From Cupriavidus plantarum (GTDB lineage: Bacteria > Pseudomonadota > Gammaproteobacteria > Burkholderiales > Burkholderiaceae), in NCBI RefSeq assembly GCF_905397285.1, contig NZ_CAJPUX010000001.1, forward strand, positions 1,860,001 to 1,924,000: a stretch of DNA of 64,000 nt. The letters run 5' to 3'. Below the pieces are notes generated by a model, which saw only the letters and a program-made list of their open reading frames with translations, made no database searches and was not told the origin of the DNA. This document shows, piece by piece, positions 1 to 7,618 of the stretch (positions are counted from its first letter, which is position 1; every line of letters begins with the position of its first letter). Position numbers and translations under genes: made by a program.

Positions 1-36
1 CATGGCCGCCCAGCGATTCAAAGCCAATCGCGCATT

Positions 37-1026
37 TTAACCGCTTGCCAGAGTTTCTCGGTGCCCGGTACCTGACATGGCGCTGGCGCCCGCGATCACG
101 TCGAGAATGTCGCGCGAATCCTGCAGGCGCCGGATTGCGGCGTGCAGTTCAGCAGCTTGCGGCCACGTCCGCTTGAGATAGCTGAGCCACATCTTGACGC
201 GTCCGTGCTCGTGGCGAGGCGTCACGCGCGCTTGCAGCTTTCTCAGGTAGTCGACGAGCAGACTCAGCACGGCTGGCCACTCTTCGTGGGAAGCCGTCCG
301 ATCCATCAGTCCGCGGATACGCAGGGCCAGGAACGGGTCCGACACGGCACCACGCCCGATCATGACGTCCGCGCAGCCGCTGACCGCCCGGCACCGCTGC
401 CAGTCGGACACGGTCCAGACATCGCCGTTGGCGATGACCGGCACCTTCACCGCGTCGTCGATCCGTGCGATCCACTCCCAGTGGGCCGGCGGACGGTAAC
501 CATCGTCACGGGTCCGGGCATGAACGACCAGATGCGCCGCGCCGCCTTCCGCCAGCGCCGTCGCACAGTCGATGGCGAGCGAGGTGTCGGACACGCCGAG
601 CCGCATTTTCGCCGTCACGGCGATGTCGGCGGGCACCGCCGCGCGAACGGACGACACGATACGGTGGAGCTGTTCAGGATTGGCCAGCAGCATGGCGCCG
701 CCACCGTGCCGGTTAACGACTTTGGCGGGGCAGCCGAAGTTCAGATCGATGCCATGCGGCGACAGACCGGCCGCCCGGGCGGCATTGACCGCCATCCATT
801 CCGGGTCGCTGCCGAGCAATTGAATCACCATCGGCGTGCCGGCGGGGGTGCGGCCTCCGTCAAGGATTTCGGGCGTGTCGCGCTCGTAGACCCGCATGGG
901 AAGCACCGAACCCGTCACGCGGACGAATTCCGACACGCACCGGTCGAATCCGCCTGTGCGCGTCAATACGTCGCGCAGCACGCAGTCCGCGAGACCTTCC
1001 ATCGGTGCAAGATACAGCTGGCTCAT
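37..1026 (-). CDS. dusC: tRNA-dihydrouridine(16) synthase DusC
   Basis: FMN-dependent TIM-barrel enzyme of the Dus family, which reduces uridine to dihydrouridine in the D-loop of tRNAs. The 329-residue protein opens with the family APMEG motif at residues 7-11, and the catalytic cysteine lies in NFGCPAK (C99). An HART-type FMN phosphate region follows near residue 170. Length and the N-terminal SQLYLAPMEG form fit the DusC subgroup (U16) rather than DusA or DusB; this subgroup call is from motif memory. The gene is downstream of phaR on the same strand but 149 bp away, so co-transcription is uncertain. The start at 1026 gives the full N-terminal motif. Confidence 0.9.
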   Translation of the reverse strand: MSQLYLAPMEGLADCVLRDVLTRTGGFDRCVSEFVRVTGSVLPMRVYERDTPEILDGGRTPAGTPMVIQLLGSDPEWMAVNAARAAGLSPHGIDLNFGCPAKVVNRHGGGAMLLANPEQLHRIVSSVRAAVPADIAVTAKMRLGVSDTSLAIDCATALAEGGAAHLVVHARTRDDGYRPPAHWEWIARIDDAVKVPVIANGDVWTVSDWQRCRAVSGCADVMIGRGAVSDPFLALRIRGLMDRTASHEEWPAVLSLLVDYLRKLQARVTPRHEHGRVKMWLSYLKRTWPQAAELHAAIRRLQDSRDILDVIAGASAMSGTGHRETLASG

Positions 1027-1175
1027 GCGAAAACGGCGTCCACATGGACGCCGATGCCTTGAAAGACCGCGATCTTACCCCGGTTTGCGCGCTCGCGCGG
1101 CGCGATATGATCGAGCGGGATCGGACGTGCCCGAAACCTGCCCGACCGCGTCGTACTTGTGTGTGGAGGGGGGAT

Positions 1176-1730
1176 TTACTTCTTGGTGTCCTGCTGATTG
1201 AACGGGAAGGTCCCGAACATGTTCTTGGCCTGGCTCTGCATCTGCTCCTGCATCTGCACGAACAGGTTCTTGCTCTGCTCGATGTAGTTGCTCATCATGC
1301 CTTGCATCATCGGGCCCTGCATGTTCATGAACTGGGACCACATGTCGGGGCTGAACGCTTCGCCCGAGTAGAGCCCCTTGGAGTTTTCGGCGAGCTTGTT
1401 CTGGATGTCGATGAACGCCTGGATGTTCTTTTCCAGATACGTGCCCATCATGCCCTGCATCGCGTGGCCGTAGAAGCGGATGATCTGCGAGAGCATCGGG
1501 CTCGAGAACATCGGCACGCCGCCGGTTTCTTCTTCCAGAATGATCTGCAGCAGGATGCTGCGCGTGAGTTCCTCGCCGGACTTGGCGTCAACCACCTTGA
1601 ACTCTTCCGAGTCCATGACCAGCTGTTTGACGTCCGCGAGGGTGATGTAGGTACTGGTCTGCGTATCGTAGAGCCTGCGATTGGGATACTTCTTGATCAG
1701 TCGCTCTGCGCCTTTCTTTGTCGTGGCCAT
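1176..1730 (-). CDS. phaR: Polyhydroxyalkanoate synthesis repressor PhaR
   Basis: DNA-binding and PHB-binding repressor that represses phasin genes and is titrated away by nascent PHB granules. The 184-residue protein has the N-terminal PHB/PHA accumulation DNA-binding domain (KKYPNRRLYDT and the YITLADVKQLV stretch, residues 13-40) and a C-terminal Met/Gln-rich, amphipathic half (residues 85-180) expected to contact the granule. Size matches PhaR of Cupriavidus necator (about 183 aa). It is the last gene of the phaC-phaA-phaB-phaR array and has its own putative promoter in the 181-bp gap after phaB. Candidate targets in this window are the operators upstream of phaP. Confidence 0.95.
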   Translation of the reverse strand: MATTKKGAERLIKKYPNRRLYDTQTSTYITLADVKQLVMDSEEFKVVDAKSGEELTRSILLQIILEEETGGVPMFSSPMLSQIIRFYGHAMQGMMGTYLEKNIQAFIDIQNKLAENSKGLYSGEAFSPDMWSQFMNMQGPMMQGMMSNYIEQSKNLFVQMQEQMQSQAKNMFGTFPFNQQDTKK

Positions 1731-1797
1731 CGGTGCTCTATCCTTTGTCGTCGCCGCGCTCCGCTCTGTTTTGGTGCCGGCTGCGCCGCTGCCCCTG

Positions 1798-1826
1798 ATT
1801 CTATGCTCAAGAAAGCACTATGGAAA
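1798..1826 (-). promoter_or_regulatory. Putative phaR promoter
   Basis: Reading the minus strand, TTTCCA (1821-1826) and TAGAAT (1798-1803) are separated by 17 bases, a plausible sigma-70 promoter 68 bases upstream of the phaR start. Between it and the start, TTTTGGTGC at 1769-1777 (plus strand) resembles one arm of the PhaR-type palindrome found upstream of phaP, which would allow autoregulation. This is a visual match only. Confidence 0.4.
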
Positions 1827-1911
1827 GCCGCCACGGTTTAAGGAAAACCCGCAGCGCAGCACACATTGCCCTGCCGTGTGTGCCGCGCCGCGCGCGGCTA
1901 ACCGGACCGCA

Positions 1912-2652
1912 TCAGCCCATGTGGAGACCGCCGTTCAGCGAGAAGTCCGCACCGGTCGCGAAGCCGGACTCGTCCGACGAGAGCCAAGAGCAGATCGACG
2001 CGATTTCCTCGGGCAGGCCCAGGCGCTTGACCGGGATCGTCGCCACGATCTTGTCCAGCACGTCCTGGCGGATCGCCTTGACCATGTCCGTGGCGATGTA
2101 GCCCGGCGACACCGTGTTCACGGTCACGCCCTTTGTGGCCATTTCCTGCGCCAGCGCCATCGTGAAGCCATGCAGGCCGGCCTTGGCCGTCGAATAGTTC
2201 GTCTGACCGAACTGGCCCTTCTGGCCGTTGACCGACGAGATATTCACGATCCGGCCGAAGCCGCGGTCCGCCATGCCGTCGATGACCTGCTTGGTCACGT
2301 TGAACAGCGAGGTCAGGTTCGTGTCGATCACCGCGTCCCAGTCGGCACGCGTCATCTTGCGGAACACCACGTCGCGCGTGATGCCCGCGTTGTTGATGAG
2401 CACGTCCACTTCGCCGACCTCGGCCTTCACCTTGTCGAACGCGGCCTTGGTCGAGTCCCAGTCCGCGACGTTTCCTTCGGACGCCACGAATTCGAAACCG
2501 AGCGCGCGCTGCTGCTCCAGCCACTTCTCGCGGCGCGGCGAGTTCGGGCCGCAGCCAGCCACCACCTTGAAGCCGTCCCGTGCCAGACGCTGGCAAATCG
2601 CGGTCCCGATACCGCCCATGCCGCCGGTCACATATGCAATGCGCTGAGTCAT
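1912..2652 (-). CDS. phaB: Acetoacetyl-CoA reductase (NADPH) PhaB
   Basis: Short-chain dehydrogenase that reduces acetoacetyl-CoA to (R)-3-hydroxybutyryl-CoA, the second step of PHB synthesis. The 246-residue Rossmann protein shows the TGGMGGIG nucleotide-binding motif (residues 9-16), the NNAG motif (around 88), the catalytic Ser in NISSVNG and the YSTAK catalytic pair. Length equals the classical C. necator PhaB. It follows phaA with a 70-bp gap and is separated from phaR by 181 bp, in the usual phaCAB order. PHB-type rather than fatty-acid FabG-type is called from the conserved QGQFGQTNYSTAK context and the operon position. Confidence 0.96.
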   Translation of the reverse strand: MTQRIAYVTGGMGGIGTAICQRLARDGFKVVAGCGPNSPRREKWLEQQRALGFEFVASEGNVADWDSTKAAFDKVKAEVGEVDVLINNAGITRDVVFRKMTRADWDAVIDTNLTSLFNVTKQVIDGMADRGFGRIVNISSVNGQKGQFGQTNYSTAKAGLHGFTMALAQEMATKGVTVNTVSPGYIATDMVKAIRQDVLDKIVATIPVKRLGLPEEIASICSWLSSDESGFATGADFSLNGGLHMG

Positions 2653-2722
2653 TATTCGCTCCTAGTTGGCTTTATTGTCGATTGTCGATCATCGATCGTT
2701 AGTTGCCTGTTGTGGAAACCCC

Positions 2723-3901
2723 TCACCGTTCCACGGCCAGCGCGACACCCATGCCGCCGCCGATACACAGCGATGCGAGGCCCTTTTTGGCATCGCGTCG
2801 CTTCATCTCGTGCAGCAGCGTGACGAGAATCCGGCAGCCCGATGCGCCGATCGGATGACCGATCGCGATCGCACCGCCGTTCACGTTGATCTTCGAGGTG
2901 TCCCAGCCCATTTGCTGATGCACGGCCAGCGCCTGCGCGGCAAACGCCTCGTTGATCTCCATCAGGTCCAGATCGTTCACGGTCCAGCCCGCGCGCGACA
3001 GGCAGCGCCTGGATGCCGGCACCGGGCCGATGCCCATCACGGCCGGATCCACGCCCGCGTTCGCGTACGCCTTGATCGTCGCGAGCGGCGTCAGGCCGAG
3101 TTCCTTTGCCTTGGCGGCCGACATCACGACCACAGCGGCCGCACCGTCGTTGATGCCCGAGGCGTTCGCGGCGGTCACCGTGCCCGACTTGTCGAAGGCG
3201 GGCTTGAGGCCCGAGATGCTGTCCAGCGTCGCGCCCTGGCGCACGAACTCGTCCGTCTTGAACGCGATGGGGTCGCCCTTGCGCTGCGGAATCAGGACGG
3301 GAACGATTTCCTCGTCGAAGCGGCCCGCCTTCTGCGCGGCCTCGGCCTTGTTCTGCGATTGCACCGCGAACTCGTCCTGCGCCTCGCGCGAGATGCCGTA
3401 CTCCTTGGCCACGTTCTCGGCCGTGATACCCATGTGGTACTGGTTATAGACGTCCCACAGGCCATCGACGATCATCGAGTCGATCAGCTTGGCATCGCCC
3501 ATGCGGAAGCCGTCGCGCGAGCCCGGCAGCACGTGCGGCGCGGCGCTCATGTTCTCCATGCCGCCCGCCACGACGATCTCGGCATCGCCGGCCGTGATCG
3601 CGTTGGCGGCGAGCATCACGGCCTTCAGGCCGGAACCGCACACCTTGTTGATGGTCATGGCGGGCACCATGTCCGGCAGCCCCGCCTTGCGCGACGCCTG
3701 GCGCGCCGGATTCTGGCCGGCGCCCGCCGTCAGCACCTGGCCCATGATGACTTCGCTGACCTGGTCGGGCTTGACCCCCGCGCGCTCGAGCGCGGCCTTG
3801 ATCACGATCGCGCCCAGTTCCGGCGCCGGAATCTTGGCCAGCGAGCCGCCAAACTTGCCCACGCCGGTACGGGCGGCGGAAACGATGACGATGTCAGTCA
3901 T
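2723..3901 (-). CDS. phaA: Acetyl-CoA acetyltransferase (beta-ketothiolase) PhaA
   Basis: Condenses two acetyl-CoA to acetoacetyl-CoA, the entry step of PHB synthesis. The 392-residue thiolase contains all three catalytic regions: the acyl-enzyme cysteine in NKVCGSG (near residue 88), the histidine in [14 protein letters not shown], and the second cysteine in SLCIGGGMG close to the C-terminus. Length matches the biosynthetic thiolase family (about 393 aa). It sits between phaC (112 bp upstream) and phaB (70 bp downstream) on the same strand, consistent with one phaCAB transcript from the phaC promoter. Confidence 0.96.
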   Translation of the reverse strand: MTDIVIVSAARTGVGKFGGSLAKIPAPELGAIVIKAALERAGVKPDQVSEVIMGQVLTAGAGQNPARQASRKAGLPDMVPAMTINKVCGSGLKAVMLAANAITAGDAEIVVAGGMENMSAAPHVLPGSRDGFRMGDAKLIDSMIVDGLWDVYNQYHMGITAENVAKEYGISREAQDEFAVQSQNKAEAAQKAGRFDEEIVPVLIPQRKGDPIAFKTDEFVRQGATLDSISGLKPAFDKSGTVTAANASGINDGAAAVVVMSAAKAKELGLTPLATIKAYANAGVDPAVMGIGPVPASRRCLSRAGWTVNDLDLMEINEAFAAQALAVHQQMGWDTSKINVNGGAIAIGHPIGASGCRILVTLLHEMKRRDAKKGLASLCIGGGMGVALAVER

Positions 3902-4013
3902 TTGAGATCCTCTCGAAAGGTATGCAGATCGGTTCGAAAAGCGGGACCGCGGTCACCCGCGGGACCCGTGTGTCAGGTGACGCGCGTCCACGCCGGGACG
4001 CGCGGGCCAGCTG

Positions 4014-6014
4014 TCATGCGCGCGCTTTGACGTAACGGCCCGGCGCGGCCTCGATGGCCTTGTAATGCGCGTTGCCATACGTCGTGGGCGCCGCGCGCTT
4101 GGGCCCGGCCTGTCTGGCGAGCCAGTTATCCCAGTCCGGCCACCAGCTGCCGGCATGTTCGGTCGCGCCGGCCAGCCATTCCTGCGCGGTGCCAGGCAAC
4201 GCGTCGTTGGTCCAGTGACTGCGCTTTTTCTTGGCCGGGGGATTGATCACGCCGGCAATATGGCCCGACGCGCCGAGCACGAAGCGCAGCTTGTTCTCGA
4301 GCAGCGCGGTCGATGCGTAGGCCGACGTCCACGGCACGATGTGGTCTTCACGCGAGCCGTAGATGTAGGTCGGGACGTCGATCGCGCCGAGATCGATCGG
4401 CGCGTTGCAGACCGTCAGTTTGCCCGGTGTCTTCAATTCGTTTTGCAGATACGTATGACGCAGATACCAGCAGTACCATGGGCCCGGCAGGTTGGTCGCG
4501 TCGCCGTTCCAGAACAGCAGGTCGAACGGGACCGGCGTCTTGCCCTTGAGGTAGTTGTCGACCACGTAGTTCCAGACGAGGTCGTTGGGCCGCAGGAACG
4601 AGAACGTATTCGCCAACTCCACGCCGCGCAGCAGCGCGCAGGGCGCGCCGGCCGTGCCGCCGATGGTCGCCTCCCGCAACTGCACGTGGGCCTCGTCGAC
4701 GAACACGTCCAGGATGCCGGTGTCGCTGAAGTCGAGCAGCGTGGTCAGCAGCGTCAGGCTGGCGGCCGGACGTTCGCCCCGCGCGGCCAGTACCGCGAGC
4801 GCCGTGGCGACGATCGTGCCGCCCACGCAGAAACCGAGCACATTGATCTGGTCCTGCCCGCTGATATCGCGCGCGACCTCGATCGCGCGGATCGCCGCGT
4901 GTTCGATGTAGTCGTCCCACGTACGCTCGGCCATCGTCGCGTCGGGGTTGCGCCATGACACGAGGAAGACCGTATGGCCCTGTTCCACCGCGTGCCGCAC
5001 GAGCGAGCTCTCGGGCTGCAGGTCGAGGATGTAGAACTTGTTGATGCACGGCGGCACCAGCAGCAGCGGCCGCGCATAGACCTTGTCAGTCAGCGGCTTG
5101 TACTGAAGCAGCTGGAAGTATTCGTTCTCGTAGACCACCGCCCCTTCGCTGACGGCGACGTTGCGGCCGACCTCGAACGCGGTCTCGTCGGTCTGCGAGA
5201 TCTTGCCGCGCTGCAGGTCCTCGAGCATATTGCGCACGCCCGCGCGCAGCGACTCGCCGCCCGATTCAATCAGGCGCTGCTGGGCGTCGGGATTGGTCGC
5301 GAGGAAGTTGGCGGGCGACATCGCATCGACCCATTGCGACACCGCGAAGCGGATGCGCTGGCGCGTCTTGCTGTCGGCCTCGACGGCGTCGGCCATTTCG
5401 GTCATCGCGCGCGCGGTCAGCAGGTAGAACGCCGCCGCGTAGTGGTATGGCGCGTTGTTGCGCCACGCTTCGCTCGAGAAGCGGCGGTCGTTCAGCGGGG
5501 CATGATGCGGGGCATGGCCGTTGCCGCCCGCGGCGCCGCTGGCGGCCGCCTTGGCGCCGTTCGCCGCCCCAGCGGCGGCCGCGCTGGCCTGCGCCGCGGC
5601 GGTCTCGCCCATCTCGCGCCACAGCTGCGTGAAGTCCTGCAGGTAGCGTTGCTGGATCTGCGCGAGCTGCGTGGGGGCGATTTTCACCGGCGTGGCCTGC
5701 GCGCCGCCGAACGCGTTCTGGAACATGCGCGCGAAGGCTTCGCCGCCGGGGAAACCCTCGGCGGAGAATGGGGCGCCAGCGGGGAATGCGCCCGTGGGAA
5801 ATTGGCCGTTAGGGAATGTGGCACCAGGGAAGGCACCGAACGAAGCGCCGGGAAACGCCCCCGGCATGGCGCCCGGCATGCCGCCGGTCATGTCGGGTGC
5901 CCACTGTCGGGACCATTCCAGCCATGCGGCTGGATCGAATGGCCCCGGCACGAACTGAGATGGTTGGGACTTGCCTTCCTTTTCGGAAGCTGCCGCACCT
6001 TTGCCGGTCGCCAT
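4014..6014 (-). CDS. phaC: Class I poly(3-hydroxybutyrate) synthase PhaC with an expanded N-terminal region
   Basis: Polymerises (R)-3-hydroxybutyryl-CoA into PHB at the granule surface. The start at 6014 gives MATGKGAAAS, as in C. necator PhaC, and has AAAGAGAC upstream as a plausible ribosome-binding site; the frame stays open to 6137 but that extension is not PhaC-like. The 666-residue protein carries the lipase-like box GFCVG with nucleophile C396, and catalytic D557 and H585. These correspond to C319, D480 and H508 of the 589-residue C. necator enzyme, as I recall it, so about 77 extra residues lie N-terminal to the catalytic domain. They fall in two tracts: a Pro-Gly-Ala-Phe rich repeat at residues 43-92 and an Ala/Gly/Asn-rich linker at 138-175. 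The catalytic domain (about 180-666) looks intact. Confidence 0.96.
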   Translation of the reverse strand: MATGKGAAASEKEGKSQPSQFVPGPFDPAAWLEWSRQWAPDMTGGMPGAMPGAFPGASFGAFPGATFPNGQFPTGAFPAGAPFSAEGFPGGEAFARMFQNAFGGAQATPVKIAPTQLAQIQQRYLQDFTQLWREMGETAAAQASAAAAGAANGAKAAASGAAGGNGHAPHHAPLNDRRFSSEAWRNNAPYHYAAAFYLLTARAMTEMADAVEADSKTRQRIRFAVSQWVDAMSPANFLATNPDAQQRLIESGGESLRAGVRNMLEDLQRGKISQTDETAFEVGRNVAVSEGAVVYENEYFQLLQYKPLTDKVYARPLLLVPPCINKFYILDLQPESSLVRHAVEQGHTVFLVSWRNPDATMAERTWDDYIEHAAIRAIEVARDISGQDQINVLGFCVGGTIVATALAVLAARGERPAASLTLLTTLLDFSDTGILDVFVDEAHVQLREATIGGTAGAPCALLRGVELANTFSFLRPNDLVWNYVVDNYLKGKTPVPFDLLFWNGDATNLPGPWYCWYLRHTYLQNELKTPGKLTVCNAPIDLGAIDVPTYIYGSREDHIVPWTSAYASTALLENKLRFVLGASGHIAGVINPPAKKKRSHWTNDALPGTAQEWLAGATEHAGSWWPDWDNWLARQAGPKRAAPTTYGNAHYKAIEAAPGRYVKARA
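5739..5888 (-). repeat. PGAF-type degenerate repeat inside phaC (PhaC residues 43-92)
   Basis: This stretch codes a low-complexity run built from units such as MPGAMPGAF, GAFPGATFP and TGAFPAGAPF, with about a third glycine or alanine and regularly spaced phenylalanines and prolines. At the DNA level a 12-base unit of the form gggaaNgcgcc(c/g) recurs imperfectly. As recalled, C. necator PhaC has only a short Gly/Ala linker here. Repeat expansion is the simplest origin. A granule- or partner-binding role is conceivable but not shown. Confidence 0.7.
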
Positions 6015-6244
6015 GATGTAATCGTCTCTTTGCCGTCGATTGCGCTGCGTTCTTGCCGCGAAAATGTCGACGGGAACGGGGTACCTGTCTCCCGACCCGC
6101 CCCTGATCCGGCCTGGTCTGCCGGATGCGTGGCCCACTGGAACCTTGCCCGGTTCGTGCCGGGCTCCACGGGGGGCCGTGCGCTATGCTGCGGGGTGCTG
6201 CGTGAATCTGTCTGAACCCTGCTTGTTCCGATACATTTGAAGGC

Positions 6245-6274
6245 ATTGTTGCCTTGCAAGGGAGGGCCTGTCAA
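6245..6274 (-). promoter_or_regulatory. phaCAB promoter
   Basis: On the minus strand TTGACA (6269-6274) is followed after 18 bases by AACAAT (6245-6250), with the sequence TTGCAAGG in the spacer. As I recall it, the mapped C. necator phaC promoter has the same -35 and -10 hexamers and the same GTTGCAAGGCAACAAT context, about 300 bases upstream of phaC. Here the -10 lies about 230 bases upstream of the phaC start, leaving a leader of roughly 220 bases in which I see no further gene on this strand. Confidence 0.8.
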
Positions 6275-6357
6275 TGCGGACTTCCGTATGGCGGTTTTAT
6301 CCTCCAGGGCCTACCTCACGGTAGGGTCGGCGTCTATCACAACGAGTTGAAACAACG

Positions 6358-6576
6358 ATGTATATCGTAGCGATCGCCTGGCTGTACGTCGCGCTGATGA
6401 TGGCTATCTCGGAACACACCGTCGTGGCGGGGGTGCTGACGTTTTTGGGCTATGGCGTGGGGCCTGTGGCGTTGATCCTGTACATCCTCGGGACGCCTGC
6501 GCGGAAGCGGAGGCGGAAGGCCCGGGAGGCCGCTGAAGCCGCGGCCTCCGCGCCACCGCCCTCCGAGTCGCGCTGA
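6358..6576 (+). CDS. Small hypothetical membrane protein
   Basis: A 72-residue protein diverging from phaC. Residues 1-20 and 24-46 form two hydrophobic segments typical of transmembrane helices. A strongly basic stretch (ARKRRRKAREA, about 48-58) and an Ala/Pro/Ser tail follow, suggesting a two-helix inner-membrane protein with both ends in the cytoplasm. I do not recognise a named family, though short proteins of this shape occur beside pha genes in Cupriavidus. There is no strong Shine-Dalgarno sequence before the ATG. Its promoter would have to lie within the phaC control region. Confidence 0.6.
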   Translation: MYIVAIAWLYVALMMAISEHTVVAGVLTFLGYGVGPVALILYILGTPARKRRRKAREAAEAAASAPPPSESR

Positions 6577-6640
6577 CCTCGGGTTGGCGGTGGCCTCTGG
6601 TTTTGCACCGGCGCCACGTTGGGCTGCGACTGTGGCTTCG

Positions 6641-6703
6641 TTTGCGTTTGCGTTTGCGGCTGTGGCTGCGGTCGTGGCTGTGGCTGTGGCTGTGGCTGTG
6701 GCT
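6641..6703. repeat. Hexanucleotide repeats between the small membrane gene and pgeF
   Basis: Three copies of TTTGCG (6641-6658) and five copies of GTGGCT (6674-6703) lie in the gap between the convergent genes ending at 6576 and 6746. They are outside any gene I can support. Their position beyond the pgeF stop suggests simple slippage expansion in a non-coding spacer. Confidence 0.75.
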
Positions 6704-6745
6704 GCGGCTGGGTCCGCTATGGAGCTGGATGGCTGAGCAAGGGCC

Positions 6746-7618
6746 TTAGTCCGCCAGCCACACCAGGGTCGCCATGCGGCCCGTGACGCCGTCACGGCGA
6801 TACGAGAAAAACCGTTCGGCATCGGTGACGGTGCAGGTATCGCCGCCATAGACGTCCACGCACCCCGCGCGGTGCAGCCGCGTGCGGGCCAGCGCATAGA
6901 GGTCGGCCAGATACTTGCCGGGGCTTCCCGCCACCGGGCGGAATGCGGCGTCCACCGCGGCATGCTCGTCTTCTCTCGCGGCGGCAAGAAACGCCTCGCG
7001 GACCTCTGCGCCGACTTCGAATGCCGATGGGCCGATGGCCGGGCCCAGCCATGCCAGCCACTGCGGCGACGGCTCCCCTGCCCGCTGGGCCATGCGCGCG
7101 ATGGTCGCCTCGATCACGCCCGCGCAGAGCCCCCGCCATCCCGCATGGGCGGCGCCCACCACGGTACCCGCCCGGTCGCACAGCAGCACGGGCAGGCAGT
7201 CCGCCGTCATGATCGCGCAGACATGACCCGCGGTGGCCGACACACTGGCGTCCGCGCGCGGCACGCCGGGGCCGGACTGAGCCACGGCGCCGGCCGCGCG
7301 ACGGGTTGCGCTGCCGGTCGCGTCGGTCGCGTCGGTCGCGCCGGGCGCGTCGGGCGCGTCGTCGGCGGTGGCGACGGCGCAGCCGTGGACCTGTTCGAGC
7401 CATTGCGGCATCGCGGGCAACCGCGCGGCGAGGCGCGCACGGTTGGTGGCGACGGCTTCCGGGGCGTCGCCGACGTGGGTGCCGAGGTTGAGCCCGCCGG
7501 GACTGCCGTCGGCGAGCCCGTACGGCGCGGCGCTCACGCCGCCGAGGCGCGTGGTTGACAGCGCGCGCACGCGCGCCGGCGCGGGCCAGTCTGGGACGAT
7601 CCAGTCAGCGCCGGCCAT
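6746..7618 (-). CDS. pgeF: Laccase-domain protein, peptidoglycan editing factor PgeF (YfiH/DUF152 family)
   Basis: Multicopper-polyphenol-oxidase-fold (laccase domain) protein. Family members cleave or edit misincorporated amino acids in peptidoglycan precursors, and some act on purine nucleosides. The start at 7618 ([11 protein letters not shown]) gives 290 residues; upstream sequence in this frame is only repeat-derived Thr-Arg/Pro-Arg tripeptides and belongs to rluD. Metal-site motifs are present: EQVHG near residue 65, [11 protein letters not shown], and AAHAGWRG. Between EQVHG and TADC is a low-complexity insert ([16 protein letters not shown]) coded by 9-base repeats. The start overlaps the 3' end of rluD by 14 bases, indicating coupled expression. 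Confidence 0.9.
   Translation of the reverse strand: MAGADWIVPDWPAPARVRALSTTRLGGVSAAPYGLADGSPGGLNLGTHVGDAPEAVATNRARLAARLPAMPQWLEQVHGCAVATADDAPDAPGATDATDATGSATRRAAGAVAQSGPGVPRADASVSATAGHVCAIMTADCLPVLLCDRAGTVVGAAHAGWRGLCAGVIEATIARMAQRAGEPSPQWLAWLGPAIGPSAFEVGAEVREAFLAAAREDEHAAVDAAFRPVAGSPGKYLADLYALARTRLHRAGCVDVYGGDTCTVTDAERFFSYRRDGVTGRMATLVWLAD

Noticed and set aside
4065..6215. Long plus-strand open frames across the pha region
   Set aside because: They mirror phaC on the opposite strand, have Arg/Ala-rich composition and no motif; high GC makes stop-free shadows common.
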